This document shows positions 52,688 through 62,418 of a stretch of 64,000 nucleotides of DNA, piece by piece. Position 1 is the first letter of the stretch. The number at the start of each line of letters is the position of its first letter. The stretch comes from Anaerobacillus alkaliphilus. GTDB taxonomy: Bacteria; Bacillota; Bacilli; Bacillales; Anaerobacillaceae. The position numbers and the translations under genes are program-made. The stretch covers positions 372,001 through 436,000 of the forward strand of contig NZ_QOUX01000046.1 of NCBI RefSeq assembly GCF_004116265.1. The letters run 5' to 3'. The notes below the pieces were generated by a model, which saw only the letters and a list, made by a program, of their open reading frames with translations, was not told the origin of the DNA and ran no database searches.

Positions 52688-54313
52688 TCAACCAAGGTAT
52701 ATGAATTTATGTTGATTATTGAAATCATATTGTAGCTCTAACAACTCTTCTACAAATGTGGAACCATACTCATTTAGATACTTAAGGATATTCAAACTCC
52801 GCTCCTGAAGACCTCCATTAGGTATCAGGTTTGATTCAATTAATTCAAATTTTGCCCATTCATGATCATATTTTTGTCGAACGCTTTTTTCAATCTTTTG
52901 CGCTAGATAGGTAAGTTCTTTTTTGACTATCAACTCATTTTTCAGGGCCATCGGCTCTAAACCCTTATCAAACTTCAAAACAAGTTCTTTCAGTGGCAAG
53001 TGTATTCTTTCCACTTGGTCTAAAATATTGTGTAACGCTGCGTCGATTTGATGTTTCTCATTCCAATAATCGAGCTGGTCTTTAGCACGAATGGTACCAC
53101 TTGAAACTACCTCTAGAGCAGTCGAACTTCCTTTTTCAAGCCACTTTTCTATATGCGGTTCCACAAAGGTCATGGAAAGTCGCGGAACAACTGGCGGTAC
53201 TTTAAAGTTAAATAAATGAAACGCATCTTTTAAGGTAGCCCAGTAGGCAATCTCACCTGGTCCACCAACAAATGCTAACACTGGCAATAAAAATTCTTGC
53301 ATTAAAGGTCTCGTTACCACGTTATTGCTAAAATTATGAGGTTCTTCTTCAATCAGCTTTACGAGATCCTCTTTTCCAATAGAAAAGACTTGCTGCTTGC
53401 CAACGAAAACATGTTCCTGTCGTTCTAACAACAAGCGCGTTCCATTCAAATGATAGAATAAATGCGCATTATTTTCTGCCCGCTCAATTGGTTCGCCATA
53501 CCCTTTCGCTAAAAAAGCCTCTGAAGTGTGTAAAAATTTCTCATTAAGAGACTGATTTTCTTCTACAAGTTGTTTAAAGAAAGGAATTTCTAGCTTTCTC
53601 AAATCAGGATGGTGTGAATCGAGTAAAATAATCCCGCTATGTTTAAATAATTTGTGGATAAATGCTGCAAATAAGTCAATGTAAGTTTCGCTATTAACAA
53701 TTAATGAATGTATTTCATTTACTAAAGACTTGGTATGAATAGTTTCACTTGTATCTAAAAACAAATCTCTTACTAATTTAGTTATAGCATCTTTATTTAA
53801 GGTAAGTTCAGAAACGGATTTTTTTGTTTGATTTTCCTCTTTAACTTTTCTTTTATGTAATTTACCTGCGTCTACACTATAAATATGATTTATTTCCTCA
53901 AAATCGTGATCTTCCCCAGCAATCCAAAATACAGGAAGAACAGGAACTTGTAATAACTCCTCTTGTCTTTTTGCAAACTTTAGAATGGTAATAATCTTAT
54001 GTATTGTATATAAAGGACCAGTTAAAACTCCAGCCTGCTGCCCACCTACTACTACTACGGTGCGATCGTCGAGGAACTTTTCAATATTCACTACTGTTTC
54101 AGTAGAGCATTGATAGTTTTTATTAAACATTAGCAAATGTTCTGTAAGAGCTTCTCTTTGAAACTTACGTAAACCTAATTCTATTCTCCGCTCACTATAA
54201 TCGGCATCGTTTTGATAGTCATAATCAAAAAAATCTTGGAGAAGTGGACTCCCTTTGAAATAATCGTCCATAACCTTCGATTGCTTTGATAGCTGAGACT
54301 CTTTTATGAACAA
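52688..54313 (-). CDS. bshC: Bacillithiol synthase BshC (putative cysteine-adding enzyme)
   Basis: BshC adds cysteine to GlcN-malate, the last step of bacillithiol synthesis. The 541-residue protein has the Rossmann-like core with VVVGGQQAGVLTGPLYTIHKIIT (about 87-109), PVFWIAGEDHDFEEINH (about 126-142) and a C-terminal coiled coil. The start is TTG at 54313 after GGAGGTG. It has its own promoter and terminator. The gene (yllA) lies upstream of mraZ in B. subtilis as well. Substrate assignment is from the family. Confidence 0.94.
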   Translation of the reverse strand: MFIKESQLSKQSKVMDDYFKGSPLLQDFFDYDYQNDADYSERRIELGLRKFQREALTEHLLMFNKNYQCSTETVVNIEKFLDDRTVVVVGGQQAGVLTGPLYTIHKIITILKFAKRQEELLQVPVLPVFWIAGEDHDFEEINHIYSVDAGKLHKRKVKEENQTKKSVSELTLNKDAITKLVRDLFLDTSETIHTKSLVNEIHSLIVNSETYIDLFAAFIHKLFKHSGIILLDSHHPDLRKLEIPFFKQLVEENQSLNEKFLHTSEAFLAKGYGEPIERAENNAHLFYHLNGTRLLLERQEHVFVGKQQVFSIGKEDLVKLIEEEPHNFSNNVVTRPLMQEFLLPVLAFVGGPGEIAYWATLKDAFHLFNFKVPPVVPRLSMTFVEPHIEKWLEKGSSTALEVVSSGTIRAKDQLDYWNEKHQIDAALHNILDQVERIHLPLKELVLKFDKGLEPMALKNELIVKKELTYLAQKIEKSVRQKYDHEWAKFELIESNLIPNGGLQERSLNILKYLNEYGSTFVEELLELQYDFNNQHKFIYLG

Positions 54314-54357
54314 CCCGCAAACACCTCCCTATATTTCTGTCAACTGAAATAATTTAG

Positions 54358-54387
54358 AGTATAGCAGACCTAAATCATTAACGCCAA
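54358..54387 (-). promoter_or_regulatory. SigA-type promoter of bshC
   Basis: TTGGCG (54382-54387) and TATACT (54358-54363) are 18 bases apart; the -10 is preceded by TGC, an extended -10 motif. It lies about 45 bases before the start codon. Confidence 0.7.
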
Positions 54388-54400
54388 TATTTACACTTAA

Positions 54401-54787
54401 TTACGTAATGGAATAAATACTTAATACCAGTCCATAAATACTAAGAACAAGATAAGCAAGAAAGAAAAGAATAAAGTTAAAACGCCAAATCCCTTTAATT
54501 AATTTCCCAAGCTGAATATCCTCAGATATTTTCCAGTGAATAACTGTAAAGATCATCGCTACAATTATAATCAAAATTAATATTACCCAAAACAAAGATA
54601 GTGCCCAAATTTCATAAGCAATATAGTACACAGCTATAATAAAAAAGGATGCCGATAAATCAACAGCTAATTTTATTGACTTTTTCTTGTTTTTACTTGT
54701 CTTGACACTAATGATATAAATTAAATAAAAACAAATAATTGGTAAAGTTACTAATGTTGCTACAACCCACGCTATAGCTTCACTCAC
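54401..54787 (-). CDS. DUF3397-like membrane protein
   Basis: A 128-residue hydrophobic protein with four predicted membrane helices (about 6-28, 42-64, 66-86 and 100-126) and two basic loops (VKTSKNKKKSIK, KISEDIQLGKLIKGIWRFN). The pattern agrees with the DUF3397 family found beside panE and bshC in bacilli. The start is GTG, overlapping the panE stop (GTGA), so it is coupled to panE. No functional residues are apparent; the role is unknown. Confidence 0.8.
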   Translation of the reverse strand: MSEAIAWVVATLVTLPIICFYLIYIISVKTSKNKKKSIKLAVDLSASFFIIAVYYIAYEIWALSLFWVILILIIIVAMIFTVIHWKISEDIQLGKLIKGIWRFNFILFFLAYLVLSIYGLVLSIYSIT

Positions 54788-55701
54788 TTCGTCCCCCCCC
54801 TTTCCCTTAACTCTATTCCTTTCACACAGTTGAAAATGAACTTGTTCAGTGGTAAGGTCATTTCTTGGTTGTTCCCTTTATCAAGTAATACACCAGTAAT
54901 AGCCTCAATTTCTGTTTCTCGCCCTTCTTCAATATCTCTAAGCATAGAAGAATGGTTTTCACTTGTGTTCTCACAAATTTGCAAAATCTGTTCCCAGTCA
55001 TTTTCGTTACAATCGATAACATGGGCAATCTCATCAAATAGTTGTCTCATAATTTTTTGAAAATAAGGATTCCGAACCAATTCACCATTTTTTACTCTAT
55101 ATAGTGCAGTTAAGGGGTTAATAACACCATTCACAACTAATTTTCTTTCCATAATTTGAAGCCAGTCAGAGTAATGCTTCGTTCGAAAACCTACTTTCGT
55201 CAAATTTTCCCATATAGCTGAACTTTTGGCTTGTCTCTCACGGTAACTTCCAATCTTCAACTCACCTATTCCTGTATGAGTAACAACAAAGTCCGATTTT
55301 TTTAGCGCACCATGTTCAACAATACCAACATAAATATTTTCTGACTTACTAGTCAACTCATTTAAATACTTAAGATGCCCCATTCCATTTTGTAGAAAAA
55401 CCATTGTACGAATGGACCCAGGTAAATCTTTTAATTTTGGCACAAGTGTTTTTAGATGATACTGTTTTACAGCTACAAAAAGACAATCATCCGTGTAATA
55501 ATCAGCCTGGTCAAACGGTATACTATTGACAGTATAAGCTGTTGTTCCTTGTTGATTATGCAGTATTAGTTTTTCTGTAGATAACGACTTAGCTTGTTTC
55601 TCGGTATTTGTATAAATTGTAACCTCATAATTAGCTTTACTTAGATATCCCGCTAAAAGGAGTCCGATTGAGCCTCCTCCAATAATGCCAATTTTTCTCA
55701 T
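54784..55701 (-). CDS. panE: 2-Dehydropantoate 2-reductase (ketopantoate reductase)
   Basis: PanE reduces ketopantoate to pantoate with NADPH in pantothenate synthesis. The 305-residue protein has the nucleotide loop IGIIGGGSIGLLLAGYL (about 3-19) and the C-terminal ApbA domain with the catalytic lysine in ERKLVVNGVINPLTALY (about 178-194) and the conserved LRDIEEGRETEIEAITG. B. subtilis YlbQ is the positional counterpart. A run of eight G lies close to its 3' end. It is coupled to the DUF3397 gene. Confidence 0.92.
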   Translation of the reverse strand: MRKIGIIGGGSIGLLLAGYLSKANYEVTIYTNTEKQAKSLSTEKLILHNQQGTTAYTVNSIPFDQADYYTDDCLFVAVKQYHLKTLVPKLKDLPGSIRTMVFLQNGMGHLKYLNELTSKSENIYVGIVEHGALKKSDFVVTHTGIGELKIGSYRERQAKSSAIWENLTKVGFRTKHYSDWLQIMERKLVVNGVINPLTALYRVKNGELVRNPYFQKIMRQLFDEIAHVIDCNENDWEQILQICENTSENHSSMLRDIEEGRETEIEAITGVLLDKGNNQEMTLPLNKFIFNCVKGIELRERGGTK

Positions 55702-55967
55702 AAAAGCTCCACCTTTAATTCTATCTAGAATTACCTTGTCCTAACCCGTAGTGTAAACCCTTCATCATTTTTAGCAATACCATTTATATAAATAGTAGCA
55801 TATCATAGCAAAAGACAGGAAACGAAAACGGATGATTTTGTAAAAAGAGAAGATATTTTTTAAAAAATTTAAATTTATAGATAACTCGTATTGATTTTAT
55901 AGTAAAATAAAACAGTGAACATTTTTAGTCGTTTGTATCAATACTACAATGTTGGAGGTAAAATTAT

Positions 55968-56441
55968 ATGGAGCATATTGAAATTAAGCGCCTACTAGTT
56001 AATTATAAAACTCTCGAAGAGTTTGAAAACTTCAGAGAATACGGCGCGCAAGAATTGTCAATGAAAGAGGATTTAAGGGCTAATATCATTGAGGGTGATA
56101 GCGAGTCTCCTTTTTACGGCATCTATTACGGGAAGAAACTTGTCGCTAGAATGAGTTTATATCGTATCGACAAAAAATACGATGTTTACTTTAATCCTCC
56201 TCAAGATTATTATGAACTTTGGAAATTAGAAGTTCTTCAACCGTATCAAGGGAAAGGACTTGGCATGGCGCTTGTTAATTTTGCAAAAAGCTTTAATCTA
56301 CCAGTTAAAACAAATGCACGTCAACGTTCAGATGACTTTTGGACAAAAATGGGCTTTAATGCCTTAACATATCACGAACAACGAGATCGTGGAGAAAACC
56401 CTTATGTTTGGTTCCCAGAGGGTGTTACCGAACAGGAATAG
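55968..56441 (+). CDS. ylbP: GNAT-family N-acetyltransferase YlbP
   Basis: A 157-residue GNAT protein. The acetyl-CoA-binding motif is visible as LEVLQPYQGKGLGMALVNFAK (about 87-107). The conserved LYRIDKKYDVYFNPPQDYYELWKLEVL and the C-terminal YVWFPEGV are typical of the YlbP group of Bacillus. The acceptor substrate is unknown. GGAGG stands before the ATG. It is on the plus strand alone, between divergent panE and convergent gerR, with a shared terminator. Confidence 0.92.
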   Translation: MEHIEIKRLLVNYKTLEEFENFREYGAQELSMKEDLRANIIEGDSESPFYGIYYGKKLVARMSLYRIDKKYDVYFNPPQDYYELWKLEVLQPYQGKGLGMALVNFAKSFNLPVKTNARQRSDDFWTKMGFNALTYHEQRDRGENPYVWFPEGVTEQE

Positions 56442-56514
56442 TAACTATGAATTTATTTAGAAACTTCACACCCTGCTTATACATATTGTGGAGTAACCTT
56501 GCTTAAGTCAAAGT

Positions 56515-56551
56515 TAAAAAAGATCGGCCATAATTGGCCGATCTTTTTATT
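56515..56551. terminator. Bidirectional terminator between ylbP and gerR
   Basis: AGATCGGCCA and TGGCCGATCT form a 10-bp stem with a 4-base loop, with an A-run on the left and T-run on the right, so it can end both convergent genes. Confidence 0.92.
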
Positions 56552-56561
56552 TCATTTATGT

Positions 56562-57152
56562 TTACCCTTTTACTATAGATAGTTGCTTTGCTCGATCCAT
56601 AATATCGATTAGTAATTTATAGTCTTGCTTCATTAGATCATAATTATCTTGTAGTGCAAGGAGTTCCTTCGTAATTTTTTTATTTTCGCTTGTTAGCTCA
56701 TCAACCTTTTCGGCCAACTTTTTATTTTCACTTACTAAGTCAGCATTAGATGATAGTACTCCCTTTTGGGAGATAAGGAAATCAATGACACTGTCTATTG
56801 TTAATTGATCATCAATGGTCACTACTTCTTCATTTATCGTCTCAAGCACAGGTGTAAATTCCTCGGTAATATCACTAGCCACTTCAACTTGTGAAGCTTT
56901 TTGGGAATCTTCTAACTTTGTTTTCTTTAAATTTTTACGTTGTTTTTTGGCAATCGCAATGGCAGCCTCATATTTTTTACGAATACTGGAATTCCACCTG
57001 AAACCACAAGCAGCTGATGTTCGTGATAAACGTTCTCCAACCTCATCGAAGGCAGCTAATTGTGTACTGCCTTCCCGTATATGTCTTAAAACGACTTCCG
57101 CTAATACTAAATCCTCATCATTAGTCCAAGCATCTTGACGAACGATAGACAT
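56562..57152 (-). CDS. gerR: RsfA-family sporulation transcription factor GerR (YlbO)
   Basis: The 196-residue protein has an N-terminal Myb/SANT-like domain ([41 protein letters not shown], with [16 protein letters not shown]) and a C-terminal coiled coil (about 140-190). This architecture defines the RsfA/YlbO group. In B. subtilis, GerR (YlbO) is made under sigma E and represses or activates mother-cell genes. Assigning GerR rather than RsfA relies on synteny with ylbP and ylbN. GGAGGG precedes the ATG. Confidence 0.88.
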   Translation of the reverse strand: MSIVRQDAWTNDEDLVLAEVVLRHIREGSTQLAAFDEVGERLSRTSAACGFRWNSSIRKKYEAAIAIAKKQRKNLKKTKLEDSQKASQVEVASDITEEFTPVLETINEEVVTIDDQLTIDSVIDFLISQKGVLSSNADLVSENKKLAEKVDELTSENKKITKELLALQDNYDLMKQDYKLLIDIMDRAKQLSIVKG

Positions 57153-57307
57153 CTAATCCCTCCAATGAAAATCCTTTTTTACTATCTTTATGCAATTACT
57201 AGAAAAGATAGACTCTTTTGATCTATTAAGGAATTATTACCTATTTAATTCTATTTATTCAGAGAACAGTAGTATGCAGAATAAGCAACTGTAAGTAACG
57301 AGTAGCC

Positions 57308-58054
57308 TTATTTTTGTAGGAATTGTTGGACAGCTTCGTGATGTTCTGGGGTCTCCCATAGAGTTGAACAGTCTTCAATTTCTGCTAAAACTCGTTCTAA
57401 CATGACATTTTGATTATATTGAGCTAATATTCTTTGCTTATATGCTTTTATTACACCTAACGGCTGTTTAGTATAAGTCATTAACCAATAATCGAACTCT
57501 TCTCTGGTGAACATATTCTGGATAAATCCCCTATTGAGACCTTCTTTCGCATCAAAAATTTCAGCGGACAACAGCATCCAAAATGCATCTTGATTAGAAA
57601 CCCTCTCAACTAAATAGGTTGATCCTCCCCACCCTGTTGTAATCCCTAATTTTCCTTGAATAAAACCTAACTTAACATTTTTTTCAGCAATACGAAAATC
57701 ACATGCAGTTGCAATCTCGCAACCTCCACCGACTGCAGAACCATTTAGGAAAGCGATGGTTGGTTTAGGAAAGAAGAATAGCTTATGAAGGACTTCAGCC
57801 ATTTTCACCAACATTTCCTTCGCTTCTTGCTTTGTATGTATTGAGTGAAAAACAGATAAATCTCCTCCGGAACAAAAAGCTTGTTCTCCTACACCAGTCA
57901 CGACTAACACCTTTACCTCATTATTCTCTCCAATAATGTCCAGTTGTTCATTTAACAGTTCAATGACTTCGTAATCTATGGCATTTCTTTTTTCTGGACG
58001 ATTAATTGATAGCCAAGCTTGGTGATTTTGAATTTTCAAGGTCACTTTCCCCAT
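57308..58054 (-). CDS. Enoyl-CoA hydratase/isomerase family protein
   Basis: A 248-residue crotonase-fold enzyme. The oxyanion-hole regions are AFCSGGDLSVFH (about 58-69) and NGSAVGGGCEIATACDFRIAEK (about 104-125). The position of the second catalytic glutamate of typical hydratases is not preserved clearly (GKLGITTGWGGSTYL), so the reaction may be isomerase- or hydrolase-like. It is not in the equivalent place in B. subtilis. It lies between gerR and rpmF with no overlap; acyl-CoA substrate unknown. Confidence 0.87.
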   Translation of the reverse strand: MGKVTLKIQNHQAWLSINRPEKRNAIDYEVIELLNEQLDIIGENNEVKVLVVTGVGEQAFCSGGDLSVFHSIHTKQEAKEMLVKMAEVLHKLFFFPKPTIAFLNGSAVGGGCEIATACDFRIAEKNVKLGFIQGKLGITTGWGGSTYLVERVSNQDAFWMLLSAEIFDAKEGLNRGFIQNMFTREEFDYWLMTYTKQPLGVIKAYKQRILAQYNQNVMLERVLAEIEDCSTLWETPEHHEAVQQFLQK

Positions 58055-58092
58055 GTATATTTCCCCTCTCTTCAGATTTTTCTTTTATTATA

Positions 58093-58132
58093 CAACAAAA
58101 AGCAGAAAGGTTTCCCTTCCTGCTTTTTGTTG
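58093..58132 (-). terminator. Intrinsic terminator of rpmF
   Basis: AACAAAAAGCAG and CTGCTTTTTGTT plus an inner GG/CC section form a long stem just after the rpmF stop, followed by T residues on the minus strand. Confidence 0.85.
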
Positions 58133-58146
58133 AAGTGAAAGTAAGA

Positions 58147-58320
58147 TTACTTACTTACTACTTCATTTCCTTTATAAGACCCACAAGATTTACATACACG
58201 GTGAGCTAGTTTTAATTCGCCGCATTCTGGGCATTTTACCATTCCTGGTACCTCTAACTTAAAGTGTGTACGACGTTTATTTTTACGAGTTTTTGACGTT
58301 CTACGAAAAGGTACTGCCAT
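58147..58320 (-). CDS. rpmF: Ribosomal protein bL32
   Basis: The 57-residue basic protein starts [20 protein letters not shown], the conserved bL32 N-terminus, and has a zinc ribbon with all four cysteines ([20 protein letters not shown]). It is therefore the zinc-binding (C+) form. The start at 58320 follows GGAGGTGG; a longer reading is not supported. It is downstream of ylbN in the usual Bacillus pair. Confidence 0.98.
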   Translation of the reverse strand: MAVPFRRTSKTRKNKRRTHFKLEVPGMVKCPECGELKLAHRVCKSCGSYKGNEVVSK

Positions 58321-58398
58321 GATTCCCACCTCCTTCAACTTGATAAAATATGTTAAAATGAAGGCCGGAATAGCCGGATACTTACATTTTTAAACACA

Positions 58399-58908
58399 TC
58401 ACTTGTCATCAAAGAACTTCGCGAGTCCTGCTAATCGAGGATCAATTCGTTCTTTTTTGGTTTCTTCTGTCAATAACTCCCAATCATTTCCTGATGGGGG
58501 TGCTTCCCCTTCGATACCTTCACAAAAAATTTGCAAAGGAATTTCAAGAAGGATAGCTTGTTTAATATAAGGGAGCAAATCCAATGTATCATTTTCTATA
58601 CCATGCAAATCATCATCATGATCATCAAATCCAATCCAATCATGTAACTTAAAAGTTTCAGAAGTTTGAATTTGAAAAGGAAACGATACGTCAGCTAGTG
58701 TTCTTGAGCAAGGTAGAGTCATCTCTCCCTCAATTTCAAGAGGAAAAGTAATGGAATGGTTTGAAAAAACCCCTTCACCTTTCACATGAACTAATGAAAT
58801 ATCACGTATTTCTTGGTTAACTTTGTTTAAGTCACTTACGTCGACCATTTCATCAATTTTTAATCCCTTATTCTTTAACGTATTAAGTTGCTGAACTGAC
58901 CATTTCAT
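58399..58908 (-). CDS. ylbN: DUF177/YceD-family protein YlbN
   Basis: A 169-residue acidic protein of the DUF177 (YceD) family. The conserved core MTLPCSRTLADVSFPFQI (about 62-79) and the C-terminal DPRLAGLAKFF are seen. The family is almost always beside rpmF and is thought to be involved in ribosome or 23S rRNA maturation. It is co-transcribed with rpmF from a consensus promoter. The biochemical role remains unclear. Confidence 0.93.
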   Translation of the reverse strand: MKWSVQQLNTLKNKGLKIDEMVDVSDLNKVNQEIRDISLVHVKGEGVFSNHSITFPLEIEGEMTLPCSRTLADVSFPFQIQTSETFKLHDWIGFDDHDDDLHGIENDTLDLLPYIKQAILLEIPLQIFCEGIEGEAPPSGNDWELLTEETKKERIDPRLAGLAKFFDDK

Positions 58909-58936
58909 TCATTTTCACCTCAAGACAACAAAGGTA

Positions 58937-58965
58937 ATTATAGCCTTCGATTGATATTTTGTCAA
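58937..58965 (-). promoter_or_regulatory. Consensus SigA promoter of ylbN-rpmF
   Basis: TTGACA (58960-58965) and TATAAT (58937-58942) are perfect hexamers with a 17-base spacer on the minus strand, about 30 bases before ylbN. This is the strongest promoter seen in the window and fits a ribosomal protein operon. The rest of the divergent gap to 59202 is very AT-rich and I see no other clear signal in it. Confidence 0.92.
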
Positions 58966-59202
58966 CCTTTCTTCTTTACACTGTTTCTCTATATTTATGT
59001 TATCTTTTTAACTTTCTTATTCTTATAATGAAAAATATTTATTTTATATTAACTAACAAAGTGAATTCTACCATAATATTATCTAAAATAGAAATAGCTT
59101 ATTGGACTTTTAGTTAATTAATTTTATATAATTTGGCCTATAGTATTAAAAAGTAAAAAATCGGAAATAATTATTGAATCTATTTTATTTAAGGAGTTAC
59201 CG

Positions 59203-60432
59203 ATGAATATTACTGGTGTAGTTGTTGAGTACAATCCTTTTCACAATGGACATGCCCTTCATGTAAATGAATCAAAAAAAGAAACAAACGCTGACTTAAT
59301 TATTGCGGTTATGAGCGGTAACTTCTTACAACGTGGTGAACCTGCTCTCGTATCAAAATGGTCGCGTACAAAAATGGCCTTAGCCAATGGTGTTGACATT
59401 GTCTTAGAACTACCATATGTGTATGCAACACAACATGCGGAAACCTTTGCAAACGGAGCTGTTTCCATCTTAAACGGTATAGGTGCTAATGCTATTTGCT
59501 TTGGTAGTGAAGCAGGTGACATACAACAGTTCAAGCATCTGGTATCCTATATTTCAAAAAATGAAGATACATATCAAGTTTTTGTTCAACAATTTTTAAA
59601 AGAAGGAATGAGCTACCCGAAAGCATTAGCTACTGCTTTTACGAAAATGGAAAACCGTGATGAAATGTTAGACTTGTCGAGACCAAATAACATCTTAGGG
59701 TACCATTATGTCAAAGCGATATACGAACAAAGCTCAAAAATAACACCTTACACGATTCAACGGACCACTGCCCAATACCATGATAAAGAAGTTCCGATCC
59801 AATCAATTGCTAGTGCGACAAGTATTAGGGAATCCATCATTAAGCAAAAAAAAGACTTAAAGACAATTGAACATGTTGTACCTACTTCAACGTTTATGGA
59901 AATCCAAGATTTTCTAGACTTGCATAATGGCTTTCAACATTGGGAGCGGTTATTCCCCTTTTTGAAGTACAAAATCCTAACATCTTCAATAGAGGATTTA
60001 GGTAACATCTATGAGGCGGAGGAAGGATTAGAGTACCGCATCGCAAGCTGCATAAAAGAAGCTACTTCGTTTCAAGAGCTGATGAAGGAGTTAAAAACAA
60101 AACGATACACCTGGACAAGGTTACAGCGATATTGTCTACATATTTTAACAAATACGTCGAAACTAGAAATGAAACATGTAACGACCCCTAGCCCTTACAT
60201 TCGAGTATTAGGTATGAACCAAAAAGGCAGGGATTATATTAACTCCTACAAAAAGCAAATGGATGTCCCACTTATCTCAACTCTATCTAAGTATAGACAT
60301 CCTTTTATTGAAATAGAAAAAAGAGCCGCAACCTGTTATGCACTTGGTTTTGACCCAATCATTCAAAATAAGCTAATGACACAAGAATATGCCCACCCGC
60401 CAATTATCCTAAAGAGTGTAGATTGTGTTTAA
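59203..60432 (+). CDS. tmcAL: tRNA(Met) cytidine acetate ligase TmcAL (YlbM)
   Basis: TmcAL activates acetate with ATP and acetylates C34 of elongator tRNA-Met to ac4C. The 409-residue protein has a nucleotidyltransferase-like N-domain beginning ITGVVVEYNPFHNGHALHV, with the HNGH adenylylation motif at about residues 15-18, and GNFLQRGEPALVSKW. SATSIRES (about 205-212) is also conserved. AAGGAG precedes the ATG. Divergent from ylbN and convergent with ylbL. Confidence 0.93.
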   Translation: MNITGVVVEYNPFHNGHALHVNESKKETNADLIIAVMSGNFLQRGEPALVSKWSRTKMALANGVDIVLELPYVYATQHAETFANGAVSILNGIGANAICFGSEAGDIQQFKHLVSYISKNEDTYQVFVQQFLKEGMSYPKALATAFTKMENRDEMLDLSRPNNILGYHYVKAIYEQSSKITPYTIQRTTAQYHDKEVPIQSIASATSIRESIIKQKKDLKTIEHVVPTSTFMEIQDFLDLHNGFQHWERLFPFLKYKILTSSIEDLGNIYEAEEGLEYRIASCIKEATSFQELMKELKTKRYTWTRLQRYCLHILTNTSKLEMKHVTTPSPYIRVLGMNQKGRDYINSYKKQMDVPLISTLSKYRHPFIEIEKRAATCYALGFDPIIQNKLMTQEYAHPPIILKSVDCV

Positions 60433-60455
60433 TAATCTACACTCTTTACTCTTTA

Positions 60456-61502
60456 CTATTTTCCTTCTAAGCTTTCAAGAAATTCTAACGCTTGTTCAAA
60501 TGTATCAATCGGAATTACCTTAATTTTGGCATTAATTGATTTAGCGGCTTCAACTGCATCTACGTAGTTAGAGCTTGGTGAGTCAAACTCATTTGGAGCT
60601 AAAAAATAATGTGCTCCAGCACGCTCGGCTGCAATGACTTTCTGCTTTACCCCACCTATTCTGCCAACTTCTCCGGCTTCATTAATAGAACCAGTACCTG
60701 CAATGTGATAACCTTTCGTTATATCCTCAGATACTAACTGATTATATATTTCCAAGCTAAACATAAGACCGGCCGATGGACCGCCGATTTTTTTTGTATC
60801 AATTGTAATTTTTGGGTTAACGGTTAGCTCACGCTTCGTTACTGGACTTGTAATTCCAATTCCAACTCTCTCTTTTGTTGGGTCTAGTTCCTCAGGAAAA
60901 GACGTAACAGTAAGCTCCACATCTTTTGCCTCACCGTTACGAATAATACTTAATAAGACACCAGCATCTTTGGGTTTATCACCAATTTGAGCAAGGAGTT
61001 CATCCACTGTCGTAACCTTATTTTGATCCACTGCAACAATTAAATCACCTAGTTCTAGAAGCGTTGAAGCAGGCATCTCATCAATTGTCCCCGTTACAAT
61101 TACTCCAAAATTCGTGTAATACGCTTCTTTACCAGCTTTGCTATAAGCAACGATTGTAGCCAAATCTTGAGATGAACTCATCATCATTAGTTGACGATGA
61201 TGATACTCTTCATCCGTTTCCCCACTTCGACGAACAAACTCTTCATGGATAAGTTCTCTTTGATCACTCCATTTAGCCCATAAATAGTTAATGATGTTTG
61301 CTTGGCCCATACGAACGGTTGTCAGCATAAAGGTCCCTTTTTCATCATAACCACCTTCAACATTAATAATCGGATGCAATATTTGAGCATCACCAGGTTT
61401 CGTAAAATAGTAAGGCAATTGGTAAAAATTAATCAATAACACAAATACTATTAGAATTATCCATCGTTTTTTAAATAATGGAGATTTTTGAATAATGGCC
61501 AT
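60456..61502 (-). CDS. ylbL: PDZ-Lon (S16) membrane protease YlbL
   Basis: The 348-residue protein has one N-terminal helix (about 13-31), a PDZ domain (about 120-205, ASTLLELGDLIVAVDQNKV) and a Lon-like S16 protease domain with catalytic Ser in IGGPSAGLMFSLEIY (about 240-254) and Lys in GGVKQKVIAAERAG (about 280-293). The family includes the streptococcal SepM pheromone protease. B. subtilis YlbL has been linked to SOS-dependent division inhibitor (YneA) turnover. One base separates it from ylbK. Confidence 0.93.
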   Translation of the reverse strand: MAIIQKSPLFKKRWIILIVFVLLINFYQLPYYFTKPGDAQILHPIINVEGGYDEKGTFMLTTVRMGQANIINYLWAKWSDQRELIHEEFVRRSGETDEEYHHRQLMMMSSSQDLATIVAYSKAGKEAYYTNFGVIVTGTIDEMPASTLLELGDLIVAVDQNKVTTVDELLAQIGDKPKDAGVLLSIIRNGEAKDVELTVTSFPEELDPTKERVGIGITSPVTKRELTVNPKITIDTKKIGGPSAGLMFSLEIYNQLVSEDITKGYHIAGTGSINEAGEVGRIGGVKQKVIAAERAGAHYFLAPNEFDSPSSNYVDAVEAAKSINAKIKVIPIDTFEQALEFLESLEGK

Positions 61503-61503
61503 T

Positions 61504-62286
61504 TCATTTCTCCTTCCATTTCTGTAACAATTGCTGTATTTCAGCTAATTTAGCTTTTGCTGCATCTTCCCCATGTTGGATAATTGTATCAATGTTTTTA
61601 AATGCAGTTGAACTATATTGATTAATCATTGGTTTTATCATAATATCACTTTCTATTTCTCGAAAGCGAATCATCTCTCGCTCCATAATGTCCATGCTCT
61701 GCATAATGACATCAAAGATTGAATTTATTTCTGGCTCCACTTCAAAGTAAGAGACATCAACGGCTATAACAATATCAGCATCCATTTTTTTCACTTCTGA
61801 AATCGGAACGCGATCAACAACAGCCCCATCAACTAGTAATCTATCACCGATTTTTGCAGGCACAAAAATACCTGGTATGGATATACTGGCACGCACGGCT
61901 GTTGAAATGTCCCCTTCCTTAAAGACAACCTTTTCTCCTTTTAGAAGATCTGTAGCTACAATGGTTAAATTCGGTCGTAACTGTTCAATTTTTTTATTTT
62001 TAGTTAGGATTTTAATTAGTTGTTTTACTTTGTCACCAGTAATGAACCCCATTTTTGGTACTGTAAAATCTAGATAATACTTTCGTTGAAAGTGGAGAGC
62101 CATTTTTTCCATTTGCTCTGGTGAGTAACCAACTCCATAAAATGCACCTACTAGTGCTCCCATACTACTTCCAGCAATACAATCAATTGGAATATTGGCT
62201 TCCTCAAGTACTTTAATAACACCGATATGTGCAAACCCTCTAGCACCGCCAGAACCTAAAGCTAAACCTATTTTTGGTCGGTTCAC
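61504..62286 (-). CDS. ylbK: Patatin-like phospholipase/esterase YlbK
   Basis: A 260-residue alpha/beta hydrolase with the patatin fold: oxyanion GSGGARG (about 10-16), nucleophile serine in GSSMG (about 38-42) and the aspartate in LVDGAVVDRVP (about 147-157). Family members are lipid acyl hydrolases (RssA-like). GTG at 62286 is the start, with GGGGGG before it; the ATG at 62301 would include that site. It is upstream of ylbL in the same transcript and divergent from ylbJ. Confidence 0.92.
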   Translation of the reverse strand: MNRPKIGLALGSGGARGFAHIGVIKVLEEANIPIDCIAGSSMGALVGAFYGVGYSPEQMEKMALHFQRKYYLDFTVPKMGFITGDKVKQLIKILTKNKKIEQLRPNLTIVATDLLKGEKVVFKEGDISTAVRASISIPGIFVPAKIGDRLLVDGAVVDRVPISEVKKMDADIVIAVDVSYFEVEPEINSIFDVIMQSMDIMEREMIRFREIESDIMIKPMINQYSSTAFKNIDTIIQHGEDAAKAKLAEIQQLLQKWKEK

Positions 62287-62418
62287 AATTTTTCCCCCCA
62301 TACTTCCATTGCATACTTTTGTCCGTCTTCTAAAATCATATGGTCTAATTTATCCTTGTATACGTATATTGATTAATAGGACATGTATCAAAGTACAAAT
62401 TTTCAAGGGGGCAGGCCA

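Noticed and set aside
57308-58054. Naming the crotonase-fold gene as a specific enoyl-CoA hydratase
   Set aside because: Catalytic residues beyond the oxyanion hole are not clear and the genes around it give no pathway.
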